Positions 7,718 to 18,300 of a stretch of 33,813 bases of DNA are shown here, piece after piece. The position numbers and the translations under genes were made by a program. Location: NCBI GenBank assembly GCA_027625095.1, contig JAQBXN010000097.1, forward strand, positions 1-33,813. Direction: 5' to 3'. Under the pieces are notes generated by a model that was given only the letters and a program-made list of their open reading frames with translations, did not search any database and was not told the origin of the DNA. Position 1 is the first letter of the stretch, and every line of letters begins with the position of its first letter. The DNA comes from Planctomycetota bacterium (lineage in GTDB: Bacteria > Planctomycetota > PUPC01 > JACPCR01).

Positions 7718-10537
7718 TTGAACCCAAATCGATTCATCATCGTCCGTGGCGCTTCCGAGCATAATCTCAAGAGTCTGGATCTGGATCTCCCCAGGGACAT
7801 GCTCATCGTGGTTACCGGGTTGAGCGGATCTGGTAAGTCTTCCCTAGCGTTTGACACTATTTACGCAGAAGGCCAGCGCCGGTATGTGGAAAGTCTATCC
7901 GCTTACGCACGTCAGTTTCTTGAGCAGCTCAGTAAGCCGGATGTTGAACGCATTGACGGCCTTCCGCCGACGCTGGCCATTGAACAGCGGCAGGCCGTTT
8001 CAAGCCCACGTTCAACCGTGGCGACAACGACTGAACTGTATGACTACCTTAGACTGCTGTTCGCAAGGGCCGGCAGACCTCACTGTCCTGAATGTGGAAA
8101 ACGAATTTCCGCACAATCGTCTGAAGAAATCGTTGAAGACGTGCTGGCCCTGCCGGAAGGGACCCGACTGCTGGTACTCTCGAACCTCGTAGCTGATCGG
8201 GCAGCCGATCACCAGGGGATAATCGAAATGGCACAGCGAGAGGGGTTTGTCCGCTTCAGAATCGATGGTGATGTTTGCCAGGCCGATTCGCTGCCTGAAC
8301 TGAATCCCGGTGAAGAGCATCAGGTAGACGTGGTCGTAGACAGGCTTGTCATCAAGTCTGATTTGAGGGGCAGGCTTCAGGATTCTCTTGAAACCGCTCT
8401 GCGGCTCGGCGGAGGTATCGTGACAATCAGTTCCGAATTAGAACGCGGTCAATGGTCGGACAAGATTTACAGCGAACTGTACGCGTGCGCTGATTGCGGA
8501 GTAAGAATAGAAGAGTTGGCCCCACGAACATTTTCATTCAACAGTCCATACGGCGCCTGCCCGGAGTGTTCCGGCCTCGGGGATCATCTCGAGTTCGATC
8601 TCGATCTGATGGCGCCCGACCGATCTCTTTCACTCTCCGAAGGCGCCTTTCAAGTATTAATGAATCCCGGCATCGGTGCCGGCCAGAAATACCACCGTCA
8701 GCTCATTCGTTGGGCGAAGCAGAAAAACATCGATGTCAAGGCGCCCTATGAATCCCTTGACGATGCGACCATCAACCTCGTCCTGCGAGGCCCGCCACCA
8801 TCAAATCGTCGCGGTAGAAAAAAAGGTTTCGAAGGAATCCTTGCTACCCTCAAACGCCGATTTGAAACCACGGACAGCGATGTGCTCAAAGAACGCATGA
8901 TGGCCTATATGAGCCAGCTCCCTTGTCGAGCCTGTGAGGGCACCAGGCTGCGTCCCGAGGCGCGTGCGGTGACTTTTGGTGGCCAACCGATTTTCCAGGT
9001 GGTGAAGATGTCCATCGGCCAGGCGACCCGGTTCTTTAAGAAGGCCGAACTCACCGAAACCGAGGCCCTGATCAGCGAACCGGTTTTGAAGGAGATTCGG
9101 TCGCGCCTGAACTTCCTTACTGATGTCGGCCTTTCCTATCTCACGCTTGACAGGCAAAGCAGCACTCTATCCGGAGGCGAGTGGCAGCGGATTCGGCTGG
9201 CAACGCAGGTCGGCTCGGGGCTTGTGGGGGTATGCTACGTTCTGGATGAGCCGACCATCGGTCTTCATGCCCGAGACAACGAAAAACTCATCGCCACCCT
9301 TCTGAGGCTTCGCGATCTCGGCAACACAGTCATTGTGGTCGAACATGATGAACAGACCATCCGAGCCGCGGATTACATTCTTGACCTTGGGCCTGGTGCC
9401 GGGACCCATGGAGGCGAGATTATCGCCAGCGGCACACTCGAAGACATCCTCTACAACGAGAACTCGCTTACAGGCCAATACCTTTCGAACAATCGGAGGA
9501 TTGAAATACCCGCCAGCAGGCGCGCATTATCCGGCCGCAAGATCACGATATCCGGTGCAAGAGAAAACAACCTGAAGGATGTGACCGTTGACTTTCCGCT
9601 TGGCGGGCTAATCTGTGTCACGGGAGTTTCCGGCTCAGGGAAGAGCACTCTGGTACGCCAGACACTTCTGCCGGCATTGAAAAAACACCTTTACAACAGC
9701 CGCGGCAAACCCGGAGCGCACGATAAAGTTGTTGGATTAGAACTGACGGACAAGGTCATCGAAATCGATCAAACCCCCATCGGCCGAACCCCACGATCTA
9801 ATCCGGCAACCTATACCGGGGTCTACAACCACATCAGGACTCTGTTTTCCAGGCTGAAGGATGCCAAAGTTCGGGGCTATTCTGCGGGCCGATTTAGTTT
9901 CAACGTCAAGGGCGGACGTTGCGAGGCTTGTGAAGGCCAGGGCGCACGAAAGATTCCCATGCACTTTTTGCCCGACATTTTTGTTCCCTGCGAGATCTGC
10001 CGCGGAAAGCGTTTCAATCGGGAGACACTTGAAGTGAAATTCCGCGGCTACAGTATTGCCGATGTGCTCGAAATGACCGTGGAGGAAGCCCTGCCACTCT
10101 TCAAGAATATTCCCATTCCGCAGCGCATCCTTCAGACCCTGCTCGATGTAGGCCTGTCGTATGTTGCCCTGGGTCAATCCAGCACTACTCTCAGCGGTGG
10201 CGAAGCGCAACGAGTAAAGCTGGCATCCGAGCTCGCGAAGAAATCCACAGGCCACACCCTTTACATCCTGGACGAGCCAACTACGGGCCTTCATTTCGAA
10301 GACAGCCGCAAACTGCTCGAAGTCCTCAATCGCCTGGCGGACATGGGCAACACTCTGATCGTGATCGAGCACAATCTCGATGTCATTAAATGTGCGGACT
10401 GGGTCATCGACCTCGGCCCCGAAGGTGGAGAGGCCGGTGGCAAGCTTCTGGCGACCGGCACTCCTGAGGACGTGGCCAGAGTAAGCTCAAGCATCACGGG
10501 AAAATATCTTCAGGCGATCTTGAGGGAAAGGGGCTGA
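7718..10537 (+). CDS. uvrA: excinuclease ABC subunit A
   Basis: UvrA is the damage-recognition ATPase that loads UvrB in nucleotide excision repair. From TTG 7718 the protein has 939 residues, the normal family length. It contains two ABC ATPase halves: Walker A GLSGSGKSS near the N-terminus with signature LSGGEWQRIRLA and Walker B region YVLDEPTIGLH, then GVSGSGKST with LSGGEAQRVKLA and YILDEPTTGLH. Paired CxxC zinc modules occur in each half (CADC...CPEC and CEAC...CEIC). A 953-residue reading from TTG 7676 is open, but its extra 14 codons consist mainly of a heptanucleotide array, so I prefer 7718. No Shine-Dalgarno sequence precedes either start. Its stop lies 9 nt from the convergent YyaL-like gene. 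Confidence 0.97.
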   Translation: MNPNRFIIVRGASEHNLKSLDLDLPRDMLIVVTGLSGSGKSSLAFDTIYAEGQRRYVESLSAYARQFLEQLSKPDVERIDGLPPTLAIEQRQAVSSPRSTVATTTELYDYLRLLFARAGRPHCPECGKRISAQSSEEIVEDVLALPEGTRLLVLSNLVADRAADHQGIIEMAQREGFVRFRIDGDVCQADSLPELNPGEEHQVDVVVDRLVIKSDLRGRLQDSLETALRLGGGIVTISSELERGQWSDKIYSELYACADCGVRIEELAPRTFSFNSPYGACPECSGLGDHLEFDLDLMAPDRSLSLSEGAFQVLMNPGIGAGQKYHRQLIRWAKQKNIDVKAPYESLDDATINLVLRGPPPSNRRGRKKGFEGILATLKRRFETTDSDVLKERMMAYMSQLPCRACEGTRLRPEARAVTFGGQPIFQVVKMSIGQATRFFKKAELTETEALISEPVLKEIRSRLNFLTDVGLSYLTLDRQSSTLSGGEWQRIRLATQVGSGLVGVCYVLDEPTIGLHARDNEKLIATLLRLRDLGNTVIVVEHDEQTIRAADYILDLGPGAGTHGGEIIASGTLEDILYNENSLTGQYLSNNRRIEIPASRRALSGRKITISGARENNLKDVTVDFPLGGLICVTGVSGSGKSTLVRQTLLPALKKHLYNSRGKPGAHDKVVGLELTDKVIEIDQTPIGRTPRSNPATYTGVYNHIRTLFSRLKDAKVRGYSAGRFSFNVKGGRCEACEGQGARKIPMHFLPDIFVPCEICRGKRFNRETLEVKFRGYSIADVLEMTVEEALPLFKNIPIPQRILQTLLDVGLSYVALGQSSTTLSGGEAQRVKLASELAKKSTGHTLYILDEPTTGLHFEDSRKLLEVLNRLADMGNTLIVIEHNLDVIKCADWVIDLGPEGGEAGGKLLATGTPEDVARVSSSITGKYLQAILRERG

Positions 10538-10546
10538 GACAGCGCC

Positions 10547-12625
10547 TCAGGCGATCATTTGGATGAGCAGTGGCTCCAGGTCCTCCCACTCTGTCACCGG
10601 GCTTGAGCATACGAAATTGCGGCATACGTAGACGGTCGGCTTGCCATCCAATTGTGTTTTCTCCTGCAACAGATCCGGCGTCTTGGGGGGCAGCACCTGT
10701 CCCGGACCGATAAGAAACACTACCTTATTCGGCTGAAACGCAGAATAGATTTTGTTGACCAGTTCCCGGGTCTCAGCCTGCTCAGGATCGCCGACCACCA
10801 CCACTTCACGCATTCCGGAAATGTATGTTTCAAGCGCATTCAACATGCTGCCGAATGCGGCTGGGTTCTCCTCCATATCCTTCCTGTAAATACGGAGAAT
10901 GTGAATCGCTGGTAAACGAAAATCAGCGCGCTCGGTCAAAGAGAAAAGCCGGAAGAGATTCGAGACCCCGACCGCCACACCAGAGGGTAGCGATTGATCC
11001 AACGCGGTCTTCGGCCGCTGGATCAGCAGTTCGCCATCCCGCGGTGTATAGAAGTATCCACCATACCGATCATCCGTGAAGAGCTTCACCATCTCATCGG
11101 TGAAAGCCACGGCTTGCTCGAGATAATTGTGATCCTGCGTTATCTGATGCACATCCAGCAGCGCCGCAGTAAAGAAAGCGTAATCATCGAGGAACCCCTT
11201 GAGCTTCCCCCTTCCACTGCGATAGGTGTGACGAAGCTCGGAGCCGCGAGACAGCCATTTGAGAATAAATTCGGCACCTTTGACTGCAGCTTCTTTGTAT
11301 CGCGGCTCATCAAGGGCAAGGCCGGCCATGGCAAACGCGCTGATCATCAGGCCATTCCAGCTGGTAATAACCTTGTCATCCAGAGCCGGCTGCGGACGCA
11401 ATCTCCTGGCTGCCAGCAATTTTTGCCTTCCGGTTTCTACTGCCGGCATGATTTCTGATTCATCAATATCCAGGTCGAAAGCGATGTTTCTGGGAGTGTT
11501 CGCCTGATGGAGGACGCTGGTGTTGTTTTCGAAATTTCCGCCCGCAGTAACCCCAAAATAGGCACAGACGATTTTACCGTCCTTCTCACCAAGGAGTTCA
11601 TGGATCTCCTTGGAAGTCCACACATAGCATTTTCCTTCTTCCCCCTCGGTATCCGCGTCGAAGCTCGAGTAGAAACCACCTTCATCGTGTGTCATTTCTG
11701 CGAGCACAAAATCCAGAGTTTCGCGGATCGCCTTTTTCAGGAGTGGTTCTTTGCTCAGTTGAAATGCCTCCACATTGGCCAGAGTAATGAGGGCGTTGTC
11801 ATAGAGCATTTTTTCGAAATGAGGAACGAGCCACCTCGAATCGACTGAATAGCGCGCATACCCGCCGGCAAGATGGTCGAAGATTCCGCCCTCGGCCATC
11901 TTCTTCAAAGTGTGCACTGCCATGTCAGCAAGCTCGGAATTCTCTGTAAGCCTTGACATCCTCATCAGGAAGCTTAGCAGCATGGTGTTCGGAAACTTCG
12001 GCTCGCTTCCAAATCCTCCATGTGCTGGATCGTAGGTGCTTGTTATTTTTTCGAGAGATCTTTCAAGTATTTCTAGAGTGAGTTCTTCTTCGCGCACCTT
12101 TCCGGTCGAATTGATCTGTGCCAGGGCATCCTTGACTTGTTGCGCATTTTCAGCAACGGTCTCTGTCTCTTCGTGAAAATGTTTCGCAATACTGAGCAGG
12201 ACGCTTGGAAAGCCCGGACGGCTATATCGATTCTCCGGTGGAAAATACGTTCCACCATAAAATGGCTCCAAGTCAGGCGTCAGAAACATCGTCAGCGGCC
12301 ATCCTCCGCCCTGCCCCATCACCTGTAAGGCGGTCTGGTAGATATTGTCCACATCCGGACGTTCTTCGCGATCGACCTTGACATTTACAAAATACTTGTT
12401 CATCAGGCCGGCGATTTCTTCGTTCGAGAACGACTCGTGCTCCATCACATGACACCAGTGACATGCTGAGTACCCGATACTCAGGAGGATGGGTTTGTTC
12501 TCTGCCCGCGACTTTTTGAATGCCTCATCGCCCCAAGGAAACCAGTCGACAGGGTTTTGTGCGTGTTGGACGAGGTAAGGGCTTGTTTCCTTGCTCAGCC
12601 GGTTGGTTTTGGCATGTTCAGACAT
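10547..12625 (-). CDS. YyaL/SPATA20-type thioredoxin-domain protein (DUF255)
   Basis: The 692-residue length and architecture match the widespread YyaL/SPATA20 family. An N-terminal thioredoxin-like domain carries CHWCHVM (C55-H-W-C58), preceded by the family hallmark NPVDWFPWG and followed by KVDREERPD and GGWPLTMFLTP. The C-terminal two thirds has the helical six-hairpin glycosidase-like fold expected of the family, including YDNALI and WNGLMISAFA. The biochemical role of this family is not well settled; redox or sugar-epimerase-like functions have been discussed. No signal peptide is seen. The ATG at 12625 has a good ribosome binding site, GAAGGA, at 12633-12638. The gene is convergent with uvrA and divergent from the methyltransferase. 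Confidence 0.95.
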   Translation of the reverse strand: MSEHAKTNRLSKETSPYLVQHAQNPVDWFPWGDEAFKKSRAENKPILLSIGYSACHWCHVMEHESFSNEEIAGLMNKYFVNVKVDREERPDVDNIYQTALQVMGQGGGWPLTMFLTPDLEPFYGGTYFPPENRYSRPGFPSVLLSIAKHFHEETETVAENAQQVKDALAQINSTGKVREEELTLEILERSLEKITSTYDPAHGGFGSEPKFPNTMLLSFLMRMSRLTENSELADMAVHTLKKMAEGGIFDHLAGGYARYSVDSRWLVPHFEKMLYDNALITLANVEAFQLSKEPLLKKAIRETLDFVLAEMTHDEGGFYSSFDADTEGEEGKCYVWTSKEIHELLGEKDGKIVCAYFGVTAGGNFENNTSVLHQANTPRNIAFDLDIDESEIMPAVETGRQKLLAARRLRPQPALDDKVITSWNGLMISAFAMAGLALDEPRYKEAAVKGAEFILKWLSRGSELRHTYRSGRGKLKGFLDDYAFFTAALLDVHQITQDHNYLEQAVAFTDEMVKLFTDDRYGGYFYTPRDGELLIQRPKTALDQSLPSGVAVGVSNLFRLFSLTERADFRLPAIHILRIYRKDMEENPAAFGSMLNALETYISGMREVVVVGDPEQAETRELVNKIYSAFQPNKVVFLIGPGQVLPPKTPDLLQEKTQLDGKPTVYVCRNFVCSSPVTEWEDLEPLLIQMIA

Positions 12626-12775
12626 CTAATTTTCCTTCAGCGTTCTACGACCCATTCAACTCCGCCCTAATCGAAAGCAGTATATAACTGCCTATGTGCG
12701 TGGTCTAATCGATGGAATGCTCTCCGTTTCATTTCGTGTGTTTGGCCATATAGAATCATAAATCCAACCCCTACA

Positions 12776-12779
12776 GAGG
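12776..12779 (+). promoter_or_regulatory. ribosome binding site of the methyltransferase gene
   Basis: GAGG lies 6 nt before the ATG at 12786. It fixes the methyltransferase start and shows that this genome does use Shine-Dalgarno sites at some genes, unlike the repeat-fronted genes nadE, uvrA and aspS. Confidence 0.6.
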
Positions 12780-12785
12780 TCCCGC

Positions 12786-13643
12786 ATGCCATCCAAAACC
12801 CGCAGCTTCGGCAGCTCAAAGCGCGAAAGTCATGACGCATCTGCTTACTATGCACGGCAGTTAACTGAATTTACCATTTCCGATGACAAGACCGTTAATA
12901 AAGCTGAAAAGATAAACCGGTTCATTGAGCACAGCTCCGAAGAGATGGATGAGCTTCCCGACAACAGCGTCGCGCTCATGGTGACTTCGCCCCCCTATAA
13001 TGTTGGCAAAGATTACGACGACGATTTGAGCTTGGATGAATATCTGGGCCTGCTTGAACGTGTCTTTCGCGAGACCTACCGAGTGCTCGAACCAGGCGGC
13101 AGAGCCTGCATCAACATTGCCAACGTTGGCCGAAAGCCTTACATCCCGCTCGCCTCTTATTTGAACGTCATGATGAAGGAAATCGGCTACCTCATGCGTG
13201 GCGAGGTCATCTGGGTCAAAGGAAAAGGAGCGAGCGGCTCATGCGCCTGGGGGGCCTGGAAGTCAGCAAAGAATCCTGTGCTTCGTGACCTCCATGAATA
13301 CATCCTCATTTTTTCGAAGGGCAGGTTCGATCGCGTCAGGAAGGGCACAAACACTATTGAGCGCGACGAGTTCATGCAGAACACGCTATCCATCTGGGAA
13401 TTTCAGCCTGAGTCAGCGAAAAAAGTCGGGCATCCGGCGCCGTTTCCAGAGGAATTACCGAAGCGCCTCATTGAGCTCTACACCTTCAAGGAAGACCTGG
13501 TCCTGGACCCATTCTGCGGGGTAGGCACCACCTGCGTCGCTGCCCGGAATCTTGGTAGAAACTGGATTGGTTACGACATCGGCCCTGACTATGTAAGAGC
13601 AGCAAAGGCGAGAATGGCAAACCTGAAGACCTTGTTTGAGTGA
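12786..13643 (+). CDS. solitary site-specific DNA methyltransferase, beta-type motif order
   Basis: This 285-residue protein belongs to the N4-cytosine/N6-adenine DNA methyltransferases. The catalytic motif TSPPYNV (67-73) comes first and the AdoMet-binding motif DPFCGVGTT (241-249), followed by GYDI (262-265), comes near the C-terminus: the beta-class permutation. An S/T-PPY catalytic motif is more common among N4-cytosine enzymes, but adenine modification cannot be excluded. No restriction endonuclease, specificity subunit or repair nuclease is adjacent, so it looks like an orphan methylase that could act in regulation, mismatch marking or protection. The target site is unknown. The first 40 residues are polar and not part of the catalytic core. 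It ends 6 nt from the end of the beta-helix pseudogene, in convergent orientation. Confidence 0.93.
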   Translation: MPSKTRSFGSSKRESHDASAYYARQLTEFTISDDKTVNKAEKINRFIEHSSEEMDELPDNSVALMVTSPPYNVGKDYDDDLSLDEYLGLLERVFRETYRVLEPGGRACINIANVGRKPYIPLASYLNVMMKEIGYLMRGEVIWVKGKGASGSCAWGAWKSAKNPVLRDLHEYILIFSKGRFDRVRKGTNTIERDEFMQNTLSIWEFQPESAKKVGHPAPFPEELPKRLIELYTFKEDLVLDPFCGVGTTCVAARNLGRNWIGYDIGPDYVRAAKARMANLKTLFE

Positions 13644-13649
13644 CCTCAG

Positions 13650-15277
13650 TCATTGAATTAGTCGAGCGTATTTTTCAACTAATTGTTTTGAGCAGCCACC
13701 TACATAGTCCGGGTTTGATTTACTGGCGTTGAAGGTCTTTGAGGTGCAATCGGCAGCAGCTTTCCCCCTTGAATTAACCAGCCAATCAAAAACGGAGACC
13801 CTCTTCCAAGGATAGTGAGTTCCCCATTCGATCATTCGATCTGCAGGTCACTGCTGAAAATACAATTCTCAAAACGCACTATCTCTGCCGGGTCTTCCGC
13901 ACGAAAGTGAGCAATACTCTGTTCCGGACCAAACAGGCTGTCTTTAATGACAACGCTTGCCCCGCCGTCCGCTCTGAGCAGGCTGCTGTTACCCCAAGCA
14001 GTTAGACGGCTGAAACTGGTTTCCGCCTGGCAGTTCAACGCCTGGGTTTTGGGCCCGTCATTGGTCCGAACTATTAAGATATTTTCCGCCACCGTATATC
14101 CACCGCTGAACTGGGACGGATTATCCACCAGGATTGCGTTCGTCAGCATGTGTTTCGTTTTGACCGAATTAGCAATCAAGAAACCTACGCTCCTCGAATT
14201 CCGAATGAACACGTTGGCTGTCTTCGACCAGCCACTGACATTTACGTTGGCAATTCCGTTGTCGCATTCTTCATATTCAGCGCCATCAAGAATAGTTTCG
14301 CAATCGTCGTGCGAACTGAAGCCCTCGTCTCCGCATTGTCTTGCATTGCAGTTATAGAACTCGGCACCCTTAACTTTGCCGTGGATATTGAATCCATCAT
14401 TATAGACGTGCTGTGCGTTGAGGTTCTTGATGATAATGTGTGAGGTACTGTCGGCGAGCTCTACTGCGTTAGTTCGCACTATCGCTTCAAGTTCTAGTTC
14501 ACCCAGCGTCTATCCGGCAGGGGGACGGAAGTACATTATTTTTCCTTCCAGACACCATTCGCCCGGCGCCAATCTCTCTTTAGTTGTCACGAGGTCGATA
14601 CGTGTTCCATTCAGTTCCAGCCATGACGGTGCTTCCAAACCCGGGTAGCGGCGTACACCTGGAAATATGCTGTGAGTTGGATGCCAGACTTTCGAGTCTA
14701 ATTCGACTGTAGTCTCGTCCGGTTGTCCGACCCTGATTGTGAATTCCTCAGCCTTCTTGCCCTCAGGCGGATAGAAATACAATCTGTTTTGGGAATCAGG
14801 CATGTAGCAGACTTCCCCTGGTTTGAGGACATTGAATGTACGCTGTTGAAAGACCATTTTTCTATCGACCAAAAGGAAAACTCTGGAGGCCATATCCTGT
14901 CGCATATAAACCCCATCTTTCCAATCCTTCCAGCCATCGGAGGCACATGGTTCAGCGCCAGAAAGGGTCACGCCATTGCCGTCAAGCGTAATCGGCTTAC
15001 CGGGCTCTCCGCCTTTATGTCCATAAAAACTTGCGGTCTGCCGATATAATGTACCGGTTGGAGTAATTTGGATCGTATCCCCAGGCCCCGCATTTTTAAT
15101 AGCAGCATTGATGGTCTTCAGAGGGCCCCGATTGTCTGGCAGGGCCAATTGGGACAGCCCGTCATAACTATCGTTTCCGCTGACGTTGTTTACATACAGT
15201 TCCACTCCATGAAGTTGGAACGAGATTGAGCAAAGGATAAGTAGAGGCGTAATTGTCATGAATCTTGAGTCCGTCAT
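13650..15277 (-). pseudogene. broken secreted right-handed beta-helix protein gene
   Basis: Three minus-strand segments form one damaged gene. Segment one (15277-14510) begins with a signal peptide (h-region ITPLLILCSISF) followed by a beta-helix opening, ELYVNNVSGNDSYDGLSQ. It ends at an in-frame TAG (14510-14512), after which the same frame continues as TLGELELEAIVRTNAVELAD with beta-helix coils to 13832. There, an 8-bp tandem duplication of ATCGAATG shifts the frame. Removing one copy joins DLQIE to WGTHYPWKRVSVFDW and continues to a stop at 13650. The repaired gene is 1620 nt, exactly 540 codons. Such proteins are often secreted polysaccharide lyases or glycan-binding proteins; the activity here is unknown. 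The true start may be the ATG at 15259, after two heptad-like units. It is divergent from the lyase-like gene. Confidence 0.85.
13825..13840 (-). repeat. 8-bp perfect tandem duplication causing a frameshift
   Basis: The plus strand reads CATTCGATCATTCGAT, two adjacent copies of an octamer. On the minus strand the duplication creates a TGA and shifts the downstream frame. Deleting one copy restores a continuous beta-helix C-terminus. Replication slippage is the likely cause. Confidence 0.85.
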
Positions 15278-15375
15278 TTCAGCTTGTGTGGCTAGTATTC
15301 ACTGGGATCCAAAGCCGACTTTGAGTATTGTGAACTGTAATTCGGTCTGACTTGAATCACAAATTCCGGAAGATC

Positions 15376-18300
15376 ATGAGAGCGCAAAAACGTTGGCAGG
15401 TGAACTTAGGCTGGAATCAACGTCCCGGTAGATTGGGGTTCCTATGTCTCCCTCTTCTCGTCTTTCTATTCAGTCGACAGGATAGTCTTGCCGAGGAGTT
15501 GTTGATGTCGTCCCGTTTTGTGCCGCTTTCAGATTATCAAAAGAGGGCAGGTATTCAGGGCTCGGTTCTTATCGCTGACCGTGCGGCGTACTGGAATGAC
15601 GACATCGTTGGGCAGTTTGTTGCGCATTTTGACAGCAAAGATTTCGAGGGCCGCGAGGTCAGGCTCGATCTGTTGGGAAATGCCGAACAACCGATCTGGT
15701 CAAAAAATCTGGGGCGGATGAAAACACCCAAGCTGGCTGTTCTATTGAAAACGGCGTCACTTCCGCTGGGCCAGTATCGACTCCGTTGCACGTTGCTGGG
15801 CGAAGCTCCGAGCGTTCTTGAAACAAGCTTTATCAGAGAGGATGGCTCAAACCCCAGGATTGAACTTCCCGCTGCCGGCATACCCGTTGAAATCGAACCT
15901 TCGCACAGCAAGACTAATTCGGATTGGCCTGTCTGTGTTGGCGTTCCCTTCCCTTCGGGTACTCTTTCAAGTGAGAGCGACCTCGCATTGTTCGAAGCCG
16001 GCAAGCCGGTGCCGGCGCAGATATCAGTTGTCAGTACCTGGCATCCACCCGCAGAAGGATTCAACCCATCCGTTAGATGGGCACATCTGAAGTTCAACGC
16101 GCGTTACGACGAGGGAGTGCCAAGAAAGTATGCCCTGCGCCGGGGAGTAAATGTGCGGCCTGAGCAACCGGTCACGGTCCGTGAAAAAGGGGACGTCATT
16201 ACTGTTTCCAACGGCATCATCCGATTCACGGTCAATCGGCGGCAATTCAATGGTCTGGATTCCGCTTGGTACGATATCGATGACAACGATGAGTTTGCCG
16301 CGAACGAGCAGATTATCAGTGATGTTTCAAAGAGCGGGGGGGCCTACCTGATCGATCACCGTGGAGTGACTTTTACCGCGGCTGAGGATACCGAGCCCGA
16401 AGTGGTGATCGAGGAAAGCGGTCCGATGCGGGTGATCATCGCTGCGGAAGGTTGGTACGCGAATGCCCGGATGCAGGGCGAGAAGCGGCTTTGCAAGTTT
16501 AAGACCCGGCTTACCACTTACGCCGGACTGCCCTGGGTGCGTGTTCAACATCACACGATTATTACGTTCGATTCGGATCGCCATCGTCTGCAGGACCTTG
16601 GATTTCGGTTGCTGGCACCTGTGGTGAAAACCTGGCAGATTGGGTGCGATGGCAAGACCTTGAAGGGTGAGATGCCGCAGGATGGCCTGTATTTACTTCA
16701 ATATCGTTGGAATCGGTTTCGGGTGGGAGGAATGGTGGACGAGAACGAAAAGCCCGTCGAAACAACAGGCGAGAAGAGCGACGGCTGGATGACGGCCATC
16801 CTGAAACCCGATGGGGGAGGGCCGAATTTGAAAGCCAAGGACGCCCTTGACCTGGATGATGCTCAAGAAACACTCACTCCTGCGATTTCTGTGTTCTTGC
16901 GAGACATCTGGCAGAAATTTCCAAAGGAACTCGAGGTCAGTAAAGAAGGCCTTCAGATTCACTTCTGGCCGCGGCACGGGATTCGTACCTTTAATGAGAG
17001 TGAGCTCTACGGCGAATCTGAAATCTACAAGCTGCGTTACTTCCATCACGGCAGGCTGTTCGATCTTCGTTTCCCCACTGAGGCATATTCTGCGCTCGCG
17101 GAGATGAATCAAAAGGCGATGTGGGACCCGGAGGGAATGATCGAAGCCGCTATTTCTGGAAATGCGCAAGGCGTGGCGATCGGCAATGAATTTATGGTCA
17201 TGCTGCATGCTGCCGAGGAGGAAGCGCTGACCACCCAGCCACAAGCTGTCACCGCAAGCCTGTTTCAGCAAGACCCTCACGCCCGACCGGATCCAAGCTG
17301 GAGTGTCAACACTGGCGTCGCTGGCAAACTCACCGCATCCAATCCGGTGCAATTTCCAGAGGCCGAATCCGGGTTGAATTCACTGCACACCAATTACATG
17401 AAATCAGTCATCGAGACTGGTACCGAGTACGGCATGTTCATTTATGCCAACACCCACAACCACTGGTCGCCGGACGAAAACCGAGCGCTGCTCCACCGAG
17501 TCTGGCAGGCGGGGCATTACCAGCACGTTTGGACGCCCTGGATGCTTTACTTCCGAGGTGGGCCCTTTGAGTTGCTCCGTTGGGCGCGCGCACACAGCGA
17601 CCACTACATGGATATCAGCACCGTCAACTACGCGGACCCGGAAAGGGGAATAAGGTTTCACACCACAGGCGCGATGTATCATGCCAAGGGGTTCGTACCA
17701 TGGGGTTCGGCCGCGTCCGGTGCGGAGCTTGCCCCCAGCAAGACTAAAAACATGGGGCATGCCGGGCTTCAGGGACATTACATCAATCCGGACGCGTTCC
17801 TTTTCAGATACCTCATTGAAGGCAATCGGCGGGCACTGGACGTTTACCAGAACTGGGTAGCCTCTTTGAAGGCCACCTCGCCCTGGCATGGCGCCAGCCG
17901 CGAAACCAACACCACCCTCGGCGAAATGCTGCCGCTCTACCGCCTCACATGGGACACGGACATCCTGGTCCACATTGCAGCTATCGCCAACGCGATGGTC
18001 ACTATCCCAATGGAGGAGATGCCTCATCCGCCGAGCCAGCCGGTGTGGCATCAATCCTGGTTCAGCCAGCTTTATGATCTCACTCGTGATCCGCGAATTA
18101 CCAAAAACATTCTCCAATACACCAACGAAGGAAATCGATTTGGCCGGATCCATCCCAATGTTACCGCGTGGCTATATCATCGGACTGGTGAACGTGAATA
18201 TCTGATGCATGGGGCTAGAGAGATGCTCGACAGCTTTCACAATGTCTACAGAAATCCTGACGACCCCATGAACGGCTTTTGCAGCCAGTTCGCAGCATAC

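Noticed and set aside
12786..13643. Restriction-modification system
   Set aside because: Neighbouring genes are a YyaL-like protein and a beta-helix pseudogene; no nuclease is present.
14510..14512. In-frame TAG as a recoded sense codon
   Set aside because: nadE, the kinase gene, glnD and the giant gene all end with TAG, so general TAG recoding is unlikely. A second lesion in the same gene favours decay.
17404..18153. 249-codon minus-strand frame inside the lyase-like gene
   Set aside because: Antisense to a continuous secreted-protein frame; no family resemblance.
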